DNA from: an uncultured Treponema sp.
Lineage (GTDB): Bacteria > Spirochaetota > Spirochaetia > Treponematales > Treponemataceae
Assembly: GCA_938039145.1 (NCBI GenBank)
Contig: CALHVG010000050.1
Location: forward strand, 62,001 to 126,000
Direction of reading: 5' to 3'
DNA: 64,000 nucleotides
Shown here: piece after piece, positions 34,755 to 43,169 of the stretch
How the letters are laid out: the number at the start of each line of letters is the position of its first letter
Position numbering within the stretch: position 1 is the stretch's first letter
Made by a program: the position numbers and the translations under genes
Notes under the pieces: generated by a model
Database searches by the model: none
Seen by the model: only the letters and a program-made list of their open reading frames with translations
What the model was told of the DNA's origin: nothing

Positions 34755-35888
34755 CTATTCGCCTCGCAAAACCAACGCCGGATCAACATCGGCTGCGCTC
34801 CGAACCGGTATCACGCAGGCAAGTGCCGTTACCAAAATCGAAACGGCAACGGACAACGGAACTATAAACCAATTGAACGAAATGCTTCGGGTAAACACGT
34901 TCATGCTGACCGCTTCCGCAAAAAAATACCCCAGCACCACGCCCAGTGCGCCTCCCAATGCGCCAAGAAACAGCCCTTCACCAAGGAATTCCCACACGAT
35001 TTCCCTGTTGGAAGCCCCAAGCGCTTTTTTAAGACCGATTTCCCGCCTCCGCTCCGTAACAACAGCCATCATCGTTGTTGCAACGCAAACCATCGTCAAT
35101 ATAAGAACGATTATCGTTACAATGTAGACCAACGCTTGCAGTTTTCCGAGCACCGCTCCTTCAGACTGCGTAACCCGCTTTACAAGGCGCGCGGCTATTT
35201 CCGGCACGTTCATAGAAATTTCGTCGGAAATAGCTTTAAGTTCCTCGCCCCCTGCGGAAACCGAACATTCAACAACATCTACAAGCCCGGAAGAGCCGGT
35301 CAGATTTTCCAAGTCGCTCATGCTCATGTAAATGCATTCTTCTTCGCTTCCGCCGGTCTGCAAAATCCCCGAAACCTTGAATCTTTTGTCGAATTTATTT
35401 CCCGACGAGTCCACACCGTGCGCAAGAAATTCCCTGCCTGCCGAAAGCCCCGTGATTTCCGCAACGCTCTGGCCAATCAGCGCTTCGCCTTGTTCCGCCG
35501 GATACGAACCGGAAACAAACCAATACGGACTTGTATTTTTGAGTTCGCTGAAATCCGTTCCCGCCGCCACGAACGGCTGTTCGTTCACTCGGACATTTTG
35601 ATATTTCAGCGGGGTAACGCCGACAACGGAATCCTTCGGAAAATATTTTTCGGCGCGGCGCAAAGCGTCAGTCGAAAAACTTTCCGTTCCCGAAGACACT
35701 AAAAGAATGTTCGCCCCATAGGAACGCAATTCTTTTCCCATCTGCCGGGGCACGTCGTAATAAATTGTAACAAGGCCGCTAAGAACCGTAGAACCGATGG
35801 CAATCGCAAGCAAAGCCGTGAGCATCCTGCTTCTGCGGCGCACAAGCGAACCGGTTATCATTTTCAGATAAAAATTTGTCTTTGTCAT
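34755..35888 (-). CDS. FtsX/MacB-type ABC permease (second permease of the iron cluster)
   Basis: A 377-residue permease with the MacB topology: helix near residues 20-45 (MLTALLAIAIGSTVLSGLVTI), an extracytoplasmic domain containing KELRSYGANILLVSSG, and three C-terminal helices (VYIVTIIVLILTMVCVATTMM; LGALGGALGVVLGYFF; FIVPLSVAVSILVTALACVIP). It starts 15 bases after the preceding permease gene and was probably derived from it by duplication, since both share the ELRSYGANI/ELKTYGANI block. It probably forms a heterodimer with that permease, driven by the ATPase at 33936. Confidence 0.88.
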   Translation of the reverse strand: MTKTNFYLKMITGSLVRRRSRMLTALLAIAIGSTVLSGLVTIYYDVPRQMGKELRSYGANILLVSSGTESFSTDALRRAEKYFPKDSVVGVTPLKYQNVRVNEQPFVAAGTDFSELKNTSPYWFVSGSYPAEQGEALIGQSVAEITGLSAGREFLAHGVDSSGNKFDKRFKVSGILQTGGSEEECIYMSMSDLENLTGSSGLVDVVECSVSAGGEELKAISDEISMNVPEIAARLVKRVTQSEGAVLGKLQALVYIVTIIVLILTMVCVATTMMAVVTERRREIGLKKALGASNREIVWEFLGEGLFLGALGGALGVVLGYFFAEAVSMNVFTRSISFNWFIVPLSVAVSILVTALACVIPVRSAADVDPALVLRGE

Positions 35889-35903
35889 AAAATCTCAACA
35901 CCT

Positions 35904-37175
35904 CTAACGCCCATGCAGAACCTCCGCCGGTTCAAGCGCAAGAATCATGCGGATAGAAGGAACGCTTCCAAGCAGCGTAACAAGGAAAATCAATATCGCC
36001 ACCAAAGGAATCACAACGGGTGTAACGGCAATTGCGGAACCGAACACCGTCCGTCCGATTATTTGGGCAAATCCGCAACCGGCAAAATACCCCACCAATC
36101 CGCCCAAAATTGCAGTTATTATTATTTCAGTAAGCACAAGCCAAGCGACAGGCGTATCGTGAGCTCCAATCGCCTTCAAAAGTCCTATCTCTTTGCTGCG
36201 CTCCATCACGCTCGCCGTAACCAAATTTGAAATTCCAAGAGCAGACGCAATCAGGCTCAAAACCGTAATCAGAAGCATCAAAAGCTGGGTCTTCCCCAAT
36301 ATCGCGCCCTCGCTTTCGGCAACCTGCCGAACGGGCTTTGCAACCGCATTGCTTATAACTTCCTGAATCTGATAACAAATCGAAGAAACGTATGCGGTGC
36401 AGTACCAAGTTTCACGCTCTGCATTGGTAAGACTTTCGGGATTCTGCGCCGCCCTTCTTGCAAGCTCGTTATCGGGACTTGTAAGCGCACTCACCTCGAT
36501 AGAATTTATAAGTCCGTCTTTTCCCGCCAACGCCTGAACATCGTGCAGGTTCATAAAAATCCTTGAATCCTCTTCTCCGCCGCCGTCAAAAATGCTTTTA
36601 ACAACAAAAGTCCGCGATTCGGCGTTTCCTTTCAAAAAAATGGAATCGCCCGCATTCAAGTTCAGTTCTTCGGCAAGTTCCCTTCCGACCATCACTGAAT
36701 CCTTGTCCGAATCCCTAAGCCACGAACCGCCAGTTACGTGCCACCAACTTTTCATGCTTATCATTCCGGTATCAAGTTCCTCGCCCGTGGGAAGCGAAAG
36801 ATGATGATTGAACCACGTTCCTGTAACGCCCACTTTTTTTCCGGCGATAAACACATCCGCTTCAAGATAAGGCGCATAATCAACAATATTGAACGCCCAA
36901 AAAATCGTCTTGATTTTTCCAAGCTCGTCTTCCCTAAGAAATTTCTCGCTTCCGCCGTCCACGCCGTAAATATCGCTCAAAAGACTTGCCGTCTGCGGAA
37001 CAACTCTAATGTTCGCGCCGTAGGTTTTAAGCTCATGATTTACCTTGTCGCCCACCCCGAACATGACGTTCAGCATGGCTGTGGCAAGGCTTGCGCCCAA
37101 CGCAATTGTAAACGCAATCATCGCCATTTTGCCTTTCTGCCGACTGAACGATTGAAAAACCATTCTCCAAAACAT
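35904..37175 (-). CDS. FtsX/MacB-type ABC permease (first permease of the iron cluster)
   Basis: A 423-residue permease with one N-terminal helix (MAMIAFTIALGASLATAMLNV), a long extracytoplasmic domain starting NHELKTYGANIRVVPQ and three C-terminal helices. The open frame extends to 37373, but that part overlaps the DUF2318 gene and looks non-coding. ATG 37175 shares its A with the TGA stop of the upstream gene and has a strong GAGGAGG (37184-37190) eight bases before it, so translation is coupled. The P19-associated ABC permeases always occur in such pairs. Confidence 0.88.
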   Translation of the reverse strand: MFWRMVFQSFSRQKGKMAMIAFTIALGASLATAMLNVMFGVGDKVNHELKTYGANIRVVPQTASLLSDIYGVDGGSEKFLREDELGKIKTIFWAFNIVDYAPYLEADVFIAGKKVGVTGTWFNHHLSLPTGEELDTGMISMKSWWHVTGGSWLRDSDKDSVMVGRELAEELNLNAGDSIFLKGNAESRTFVVKSIFDGGGEEDSRIFMNLHDVQALAGKDGLINSIEVSALTSPDNELARRAAQNPESLTNAERETWYCTAYVSSICYQIQEVISNAVAKPVRQVAESEGAILGKTQLLMLLITVLSLIASALGISNLVTASVMERSKEIGLLKAIGAHDTPVAWLVLTEIIITAILGGLVGYFAGCGFAQIIGRTVFGSAIAVTPVVIPLVAILIFLVTLLGSVPSIRMILALEPAEVLHGR

Positions 37176-38431
37176 CAGCGGAACCTCCTCTTTTCGACTT
37201 CCAAATCTTTGATGTTGATTCGGATTTCTCCGTCTTCGATTACATACGGCAGCGGAATCGGGTTGCAGCCGCCCTTGAATCCGATTGTGTTTATGTTCAT
37301 CACAACGTCGCAAAGTTTGCAGATAACCTGATTTCCTTTCTGATAATAACCCGTTGCGCCGCAAATCTCGCAAGCGTCAAATCCGATTCCGAAGGCAAAA
37401 GCGTTTTTCTGAATTATGATGAACCTGATTCCGACATCGTCGGGGGTTTTGTATTCAAATCTGTGCAAATTCCCGTCGGAAACCCGCTCAACCGGAACCG
37501 AAACAATGTCTCCGTTAAGCGCAAACGATTCCGCCGCGGAAAGCCGAACTTCCTTTTTGCTGATTTTTTGAAGAGCCGTAAGATTCACAACGGAAAGCGC
37601 GCCCACAAAAAAAAGCGCAAAAACCCATCGCCGCTGATTTCTGCATTTAGCACGGATTTTTCTGTGTTCCGCAGGATTTGAATACGGCTCGACATTGTGA
37701 AAACTCTTGTAAAAAAGAACAAAAGCAATAACAAGCAGAACCGCAAAAACTGCAAACAAAAAAAGATTTCCGTGGTTCGAAAAAAAACGGTTCATGTTCC
37801 GAAAATTCCGGCTCAATCTTATCCACCTTCGGATAAGCAGCTGATTTATGATGTACGGAAACACAACAAGAAAATTCATCGCAAAAACGAAAATCGAAAA
37901 AATCCTCGTATATCCAACGGAAAGATTTGCAAGAATTTTGAAAACGCAAAGCACCGAAAGGAACACAAGCAGAATGCCGAAGCAAAAACCAATCAGCTTA
38001 AAAAGATAATCCGTGCTGAAAACACTCTGCCCTTTTATCAAAAAATGGAACGGATAAAGTAAATCCGTCGGAAGGTAATATATCAAAAGGCTCGCCGAAA
38101 GAAGCAAACCTGTTACATTCAAAACGATATTGCTGATTTTAGGATTTTTTTTGCGAAGAATCCCAAAATTGAATAAAACGTAAATCAAAGCCGAAACAAG
38201 AAGAATTCCGCCAAGATAAAGATTGAAAATCAATATCTTCTTGTCTCTTACAAGATAAAAATGCCTTATAACGGCAACTGCAACCGCGCCAAAAAGACCC
38301 GCAATGCTGCCGAACATGACCGCTCGCTTCTGATTTTTTACATCAAAAAGCGACATAAATGCCAAAATCATGGCAAAAACAATTCCGGGGACGGACAAAT
38401 CCCGGACAACCCAAACAAAATATTTAAGCAT
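37175..38431 (-). CDS. DUF2318 Fe-S-containing membrane protein of the P19/FTR1 iron system
   Basis: A 418-residue protein with about eight hydrophobic helices in residues 1-290, then a soluble C-terminal domain. The latter carries ACEICGATGYYQKGN, ICKLCDVVMN and GFKGGCNPIPL, which is the DUF2318 signature with two CxxC motifs and a further Cys; an iron-sulfur or metal site is proposed for the family. In other bacteria it is found with P19, FTR1 and the paired ABC permeases and is thought to pass electrons or iron across the membrane. It is preceded by a terminator-like hairpin and is translationally coupled to the next permease gene. Confidence 0.9.
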   Translation of the reverse strand: MLKYFVWVVRDLSVPGIVFAMILAFMSLFDVKNQKRAVMFGSIAGLFGAVAVAVIRHFYLVRDKKILIFNLYLGGILLVSALIYVLFNFGILRKKNPKISNIVLNVTGLLLSASLLIYYLPTDLLYPFHFLIKGQSVFSTDYLFKLIGFCFGILLVFLSVLCVFKILANLSVGYTRIFSIFVFAMNFLVVFPYIINQLLIRRWIRLSRNFRNMNRFFSNHGNLFLFAVFAVLLVIAFVLFYKSFHNVEPYSNPAEHRKIRAKCRNQRRWVFALFFVGALSVVNLTALQKISKKEVRLSAAESFALNGDIVSVPVERVSDGNLHRFEYKTPDDVGIRFIIIQKNAFAFGIGFDACEICGATGYYQKGNQVICKLCDVVMNINTIGFKGGCNPIPLPYVIEDGEIRINIKDLEVEKRRFR

Positions 38432-38468
38432 ATCGACCTATCCGAAGAGAGAAAAACCTCTCCGACAC

Positions 38469-38506
38469 AAAAACACGCACTGAAAGGAACTTCCAATGCG
38501 TGTTTT
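38469..38506 (-). terminator. Attenuating terminator between the P19 gene and the DUF2318 gene
   Basis: On the minus strand AAAACACGCA (38506-38497), a 17-base loop and TGCGTGTTTTT (38479-38469). It would make the FTR1-P19 part more abundant than the downstream membrane protein and ABC genes. Confidence 0.75.
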
Positions 38507-38540
38507 CAAAAAGATAGATTCTTGCTATCGGTAAATTAAA

Positions 38541-39146
38541 TTACCAAGCAGGTCCATTCCATTCCCAATCAGACCAAACAACATCCAAAGTTTTTGTTGT
38601 CCAGTAGTTTGCAAAAGCTCCTGAAACACCGGTAGTTTTGTCGGTGTGAAGAAGGTACCCCTGTTCTTCCGGGCTGTGAATCTTGAACGTAACAGTATAA
38701 GATCCGTTAGGAATCGGCTCGATGTTAGCTCCGTAGTGAGGACCGTCGGAAGCGTTCATGTTCATGAATGTTCCTGATGCGGCAACTTTTCCGGTAGCGT
38801 TTGACTTGATTTCGTAGTCAACTGTAAGGTATGGAACAAAATCACCGATTCCGTAGCCAAGGTCATTCTCGCCTGCGGAAATGTCAGCTTCGATATGGAA
38901 AGCATAGTCGGCAGCATTGTAAACAGCTCCGTTTCCTGCCATATCTACCGGCTGGAAATAAACGCCGGCTACGTTCAAGAAACCGATTTCCTGCTCGTCG
39001 CCAATGTCGAATTCCTCGAATCCTGTCTCTTCAACGGCAACGTCATCCATAGAAGACATGGAAGACTTGTTATTTACCTTTGAACATCCAACAAAAGCAA
39101 GGCTGATTGCGCTTGCCAATACAAACAAAGACAATGTCTTTTTCAT
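38541..39146 (-). CDS. tpd: P19-family periplasmic iron-binding lipoprotein (Tpd-like)
   Basis: A 201-residue protein. The start MKKTLSLFVLASAISLAFVGC is a lipoprotein signal (Cys21) with AAAAGGAG before ATG 39146; the frame extends upstream without sense. The mature domain matches the P19/Tpd (34 kDa T. pallidum antigen) fold: VAGVYFQPVDM with the metal-binding Met/Glu region, DYAFHIEADI, FVPYLTVDYEI, MNASDGPHYGANI and GSYTVTFKIHSPE. P19 proteins bind Cu and Fe ions at a His/Met/Glu site and feed the FTR1 permease. It lies between FTR1 and DUF2318, as in related clusters. Confidence 0.93.
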   Translation of the reverse strand: MKKTLSLFVLASAISLAFVGCSKVNNKSSMSSMDDVAVEETGFEEFDIGDEQEIGFLNVAGVYFQPVDMAGNGAVYNAADYAFHIEADISAGENDLGYGIGDFVPYLTVDYEIKSNATGKVAASGTFMNMNASDGPHYGANIEPIPNGSYTVTFKIHSPEEQGYLLHTDKTTGVSGAFANYWTTKTLDVVWSDWEWNGPAW

Positions 39147-39204
39147 AAAAACTCCTTTTAGTTTTTGATAACTAAATTTATAAAATCCCACCAAGGGAAT
39201 TTTC

Positions 39205-41064
39205 CTAATTCAATACCGGCAATTTATAGCCGTCTTTCATCTTCTTCAGCAGAATCAGCGCAAAATCTACCAAAACGGTAACAAAACTGTACGCCACCAC
39301 GGCGATTCCGAACGCAATAAAAAATACGCCGAACACAGGATGGTCAAGTTTTGCGCTTTGCCCCATGTAGATGAAATAAACCCCGAAGACCGTGCAGGAA
39401 TACTGCAGAACAGCCTTTCCGACATTTCCTAAATAGAAATTGCCGACTCCGAAATATCCCAGCAGAATCTGCAAAACAGCTGAAAGTCTGCGGTTTTTCG
39501 GAGAAACGGAAATCGGAGATTCCTTGTTTTCAAAATGCTTTTTCGCGGACTTTTGGTTCTCAAGCTGAATGACAAGACACGCCGCCACAGGAATAAGAAA
39601 CAAAAGCTGAGCCAAAAGCGTTTCCACGCACGGATAAATTCCAAGAACCGAAATCGTCGGGAATCCTTTAAGCTGCGTTACGCTTATAAAATCTCCTTCG
39701 ATGAATTCCTGAATTCCGTTTCCGACAAATGCAACGCACATCACAAACATCAATATCGATGTTGCAAGGAAGAACGGCTTAAGCGGCATTTTGATTGAAA
39801 CAAGTTTTATCAAAAGATAAACGCCCACAAGCAAAATACAGCCGATTCCCAAGCCCCACCAAATTGCGCTTATTGCGGTTCCGCTTTTTGCGCCAAGAAC
39901 CAACGCCTGATAAAAAAGCACGATTTCCGCGCCTTCCCGGAACACAGCAAGGAAAACCGTGGACGCAAGCCCGAAAACGCTTCCCTTTTCCGAAGTTGCG
40001 GAAACCTGATTTTTTATGTAGCCTTCCCATTGATGTTCGTCGGATTTTGAAATCATCCAGTTGCTCGTGTAAAAAAGAACGGCAGTCGCAAAAATCATGG
40101 TAAGCCCTTCAATCAGTTCCTGCTTATCGCCCTGCCCGCCTGCCAATGCATTTAGAAGAATTGCCATTACAACCGAAGCGGCAACGCCAATCACACAGCC
40201 CATGTAAACAGATTTTAGATGGTGCTCCATTTTTTTCTTTCTAAGATACGCAATGACCGCGGCAACAATAAGAATTGCCTCAAAGCCTTCTTTGAGGATG
40301 ATTGAAATGGAAGCTGCAAAATTAAGCCAAAATGCGCTCCAGCTGGAATTGGCTTCGTAAAAATCCAAATCCGCAGAAATAGCAACAAGTGCCGCACCCA
40401 GCTCGTCAAACGCCGCTCCGATTTTTTTGCCGGCAATCCTGGATTCAAGCGAAGTTTTACTCTTTTCAATTTTTTTATCGATAATCGCCGCGTCGTCTTT
40501 GGCAACTTTTAAAACTTTGTGATAAAAACCGATTTCTTTATCGTTGTAAATTCTGTCTATAACTTCGGAAAATGCCTTGTCGCAAGCTGCCTTGTCGCCT
40601 CGCTTGTACATTCTGTATGCGTTGGACAAATCCTTGGAACATTTTTCAGCGATGTTTCCCCAATAAGGCTTAGGGTCAAGTTTGTTGGCATCTTCCCTGA
40701 GCATTGTCTTCAGTTTGTCGAACTCAGCCTCAACGGCTTTAGCAGGCTTCTTTTCCGTAATGACTTTTTTTACAGTGGCAAACTGCTGTTCAACGATTCC
40801 GGCTCGGCTTCCTGAAATTTTTGCCTGCGTGGTGCGCTCAAATCCGACTTTTTCGTAATATTGAAAATAAGCGACATTCACCTGTTTTTTAGCTGCGTCC
40901 GATTCCCCTTTAAGATAGATTTTATATGCCTCGTCAAGAACATCGTGCATCTCATCGGTAACGGCGTTCCAGCTCGCATAAGTTTCGGAAAACAAAGGAG
41001 CTGCCGCCGCTGCAAAAAATAAGACCGCGCAAAAAAATAAACCAGAAATTTTACGTATTTTCAA
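39205..41064 (-). CDS. FTR1-family iron permease with N-terminal periplasmic domain and C-terminal TM2 domain
   Basis: A 619-residue protein in three parts: a signal peptide and a helical periplasmic domain of about 220 residues; an FTR1 permease domain with the two iron-binding ExxE motifs, ILKEGFEAI (about residue 259) and FREGAEIVLFYQ (about 380); and a C-terminal extension of about 100 residues, LLGYFGVGNFYLGNVGKAVLQ, which resembles a TM2 domain. FTR1 permeases carry Fe3+, usually after oxidation or with P19 help. The frame goes back to 41109, but TTG 41064 has AGAGG six bases upstream, gives a clean signal peptide (MKIRKISGLFFCAVLFF) and leaves the promoter palindromes outside the gene. 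Confidence 0.9.
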   Translation of the reverse strand: MKIRKISGLFFCAVLFFAAAAAPLFSETYASWNAVTDEMHDVLDEAYKIYLKGESDAAKKQVNVAYFQYYEKVGFERTTQAKISGSRAGIVEQQFATVKKVITEKKPAKAVEAEFDKLKTMLREDANKLDPKPYWGNIAEKCSKDLSNAYRMYKRGDKAACDKAFSEVIDRIYNDKEIGFYHKVLKVAKDDAAIIDKKIEKSKTSLESRIAGKKIGAAFDELGAALVAISADLDFYEANSSWSAFWLNFAASISIILKEGFEAILIVAAVIAYLRKKKMEHHLKSVYMGCVIGVAASVVMAILLNALAGGQGDKQELIEGLTMIFATAVLFYTSNWMISKSDEHQWEGYIKNQVSATSEKGSVFGLASTVFLAVFREGAEIVLFYQALVLGAKSGTAISAIWWGLGIGCILLVGVYLLIKLVSIKMPLKPFFLATSILMFVMCVAFVGNGIQEFIEGDFISVTQLKGFPTISVLGIYPCVETLLAQLLFLIPVAACLVIQLENQKSAKKHFENKESPISVSPKNRRLSAVLQILLGYFGVGNFYLGNVGKAVLQYSCTVFGVYFIYMGQSAKLDHPVFGVFFIAFGIAVVAYSFVTVLVDFALILLKKMKDGYKLPVLN

Positions 41065-41092
41065 AATAAGCCTCTTTTGAATCGCATCCGAA

Positions 41093-41139
41093 TTAGCGGA
41101 CGCTAACATAAAATTAGTTAATGCTAACTAAAATGTCAA
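41093..41139 (-). promoter_or_regulatory. Promoter of the iron cluster with two DtxR-like palindromes
   Basis: On the minus strand TTGACA (41139-41134) and TAATTT (41116-41111) are spaced by 17 bases. The palindrome TTAGTTAATGCTAACTAA (41114-41131, perfect seven-base arms) fills the spacer, and TTAGCG-GA-CGCTAA (41093-41106) follows the -10. Both have the TTAG...CTAA ends and AT-rich centre of DtxR/IdeR/MntR-family operators (TTAGGTTAGCCTAACCTAA in DtxR). Iron- or manganese-dependent repression of the FTR1-P19 cluster is therefore likely. Confidence 0.65.
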
Positions 41140-41171
41140 TAGTTCAAGACATCATAAGTTTTCAATTGCGA

Positions 41172-42899
41172 TTACTTTATTCCCGCGTATTTTACAGCGG
41201 ATTTTCCTGCAATTCTTCCAAAAATTACGATGTCGGCAACGGCGTTTCCTCCAAGCCGATTTGCGCCGTGAACTCCGCCCGCAACTTCTCCGGCTGCAAA
41301 AAGTCCCGGAACCGCATCTCCGTTTTTGTTTATAACCCCGGCAGAAGAATCTATCTTTACGCCTCCCATTGTATGATGAACGGCAGGCTCGACTTCAACA
41401 GCGTAATACGGCGCTTTTGACAAAGCCCTCGGCATTTCGCTTGCCTTTCTTCCGAAGTCAATATCCTTTCCGCTTTTTTGATATGAATTGTAATCGCGTA
41501 CGGTTTTTACAAGCGCATTGGAAGGAACACCGATTTTTTCAGCAAGTTCAGAAACGCTGTTCGCTTCCGTCAAAAGTCCTTGCCGAGCATAGCCTTCGAT
41601 AGCCTTCAGCGATTCCCTGATTCCTTCGTCAAATACAAGAAAAGCGGATTTTCCTTCCTGAGCCAAAATCTTTTCGGACATAACATCGCGCGTCGCCATC
41701 TCTGAATAAAAGCGCTTTCCGGAACGGTTTACCAAAATAGCTCCGTTTCCACGCACAGCTTCGGTAATCATCATGCCGGAACCGACAACAACCGTCGGAT
41801 GTGTCTGAATCTGCTCCATCTGAATAAAATCGGCATTAAACGGCTTTAAAAGAGACACGGCATCGCCTGTCGCGCCCTTATGATTCGTCGTGCGAAAATC
41901 CCGCAACGAAGGCTTATACGATGCAACCATGTCGGAGTTCGCGCCGAATCCGCCCGTAGCGACTATCACGGATTTTGCTTTTATCATGTAATTTCCGGTC
42001 TCGGTCTCGACAACAACACCGGAAGCCGCGTTTTCATAATTATCAAGACGAAGAATTTCCTTAACCCGATTCCGAGTTCTTATATCAACGCCGTTATCCA
42101 TCGCGGCTTTTTGCAGAACGGCAACAAGGTGAGCCCCAACGGGAGCCCCTCCGCTTGGACGATGGGTTCTTCTGTTCGTGGAACCTGCCATCTTTCCGAC
42201 GTCGCTCATGTCGGCGCCGAGCGAAAAAAGCCATTCCACCGCATCCGAAGAATTTTCAGTAAGCGTTTTTACAAGCGAAGAATCATTTATTCCGTGTCCG
42301 CCTTTCATCGTGTCTTCGTAGTATTGTTCGTTCGAATCTTCTATGCCGAGTTTCCGCTGAACAGCCGTCTCGGAAGCGTTCAAGCCTGCCGTGGCATAGT
42401 TCGTGTTTCCGCCGACAATTCCCATTTTTTCAAGGACAATCACGTCCGCGCCCGAAATAGCCGCTTCCACAGCCGCGGAAAGTCCCGCCCCGCCCGAACC
42501 GATAACCACAACATCGCACGAGGAGTTTCTGTATTTTCTGGGCTTTTCAACAATCCCCTTGGAAGCGTCCACCGCTTTCCGCAATGCATCGATTGTTCCC
42601 CGCGAAGTCATTGTCGCTCCGCTTATGTCGTCAAGTTCATCCACGGAAAAACCGCGGACAACCCGGTCTGAAAGTTTTTCAATCGCCTCTTTTGCAAAAT
42701 CCGACTCCGCCTCGGAATCCACATGGACATCAAAAATTTTCCCGTCCTTAACATTAACCGTAAGCGTTATAAAACCGTTTCGCCCCTCGCCAACTCCCGT
42801 GTAGTTTCCGTCGGACATGGCTCGATTTTCTTTTTTACAGCTTGCAAAACCGAACAGAAAAAAAAGTCCAAAAACAAAAATTGAAAAATTTTTTTTCAT
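41172..42899 (-). CDS. Exported flavocytochrome-like reductase: FMN-bind plus FAD-binding (fumarate reductase type), lipoprotein
   Basis: A 575-residue lipoprotein (lipobox GFASC, Cys21). Residues 30-108 are an FMN-bind domain whose SGATMTSR motif (Thr98) is the site where ApbE attaches FMN covalently. From residue 125 follows a FAD_binding_2 domain: VVVIGSGGAGLSAAVEA, VGGNTNYATAGLNAS, and the end VHHTMGGVKID ... GANRLGGNAVADIVIFGRIAG, as in soluble fumarate, urocanate or other enoate reductases. It reduces an unsaturated organic acid outside the membrane, or passes electrons on. Start ATG 42899 has GGAGG five bases upstream. The gene ends 33 bases before the promoter region of the FTR1 gene on the same strand. 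Confidence 0.9.
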   Translation of the reverse strand: MKKNFSIFVFGLFFLFGFASCKKENRAMSDGNYTGVGEGRNGFITLTVNVKDGKIFDVHVDSEAESDFAKEAIEKLSDRVVRGFSVDELDDISGATMTSRGTIDALRKAVDASKGIVEKPRKYRNSSCDVVVIGSGGAGLSAAVEAAISGADVIVLEKMGIVGGNTNYATAGLNASETAVQRKLGIEDSNEQYYEDTMKGGHGINDSSLVKTLTENSSDAVEWLFSLGADMSDVGKMAGSTNRRTHRPSGGAPVGAHLVAVLQKAAMDNGVDIRTRNRVKEILRLDNYENAASGVVVETETGNYMIKAKSVIVATGGFGANSDMVASYKPSLRDFRTTNHKGATGDAVSLLKPFNADFIQMEQIQTHPTVVVGSGMMITEAVRGNGAILVNRSGKRFYSEMATRDVMSEKILAQEGKSAFLVFDEGIRESLKAIEGYARQGLLTEANSVSELAEKIGVPSNALVKTVRDYNSYQKSGKDIDFGRKASEMPRALSKAPYYAVEVEPAVHHTMGGVKIDSSAGVINKNGDAVPGLFAAGEVAGGVHGANRLGGNAVADIVIFGRIAGKSAVKYAGIK

Positions 42900-43099
42900 A
42901 AAGACCTCCAAATGCATTTTACACAAATCCGGCTTGAATCTTTTTGGGATTGCCCGAGATTTGCGTCAAAAGTCAAGAATCATGCCTACAAAGAATCGTA
43001 ATTTCTATGCAGCAAAAATTATAAATCAGCAAGCGGCAAAATTCTACGCCGCCGGTTTGATTTCAAAAATCTAAATCCGACATCCCAAAACTTTTTATT

Positions 43100-43159
43100 T
43101 GGACATCGGTAGTCGTTCAAGCTATCCCCCCGGAAATTCCTACCGACTACCAAAATCCA
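43100..43159. repeat. Two iterons on the downstream side of the Rep gene
   Basis: TGGACATCGGTAGTCG (43100-43115, minus orientation) and CGACTACCAAAATCCA (43144-43159, plus orientation) match the iteron consensus CGACTACYWAARTCCA seen at 44249-44742. They face each other as an inverted pair and lie just beyond the Rep stop codon, near the left limit of the plasmid-like segment. Confidence 0.8.
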
Positions 43160-43169
43160 AGAAAAAAAA

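Noticed and set aside
37176..37373. 66-codon N-terminal extension of the first iron-cluster permease
   Set aside because: It overlaps the conserved DUF2318 C-terminus in another frame, is very basic and lacks a signal; ATG 37175 has an excellent RBS and stop-start coupling.
42817..43074. Plus-strand open frame of 85 codons between the flavoprotein and rep
   Set aside because: It overlaps the flavoprotein start antisense, has no RBS and looks like random basic sequence.
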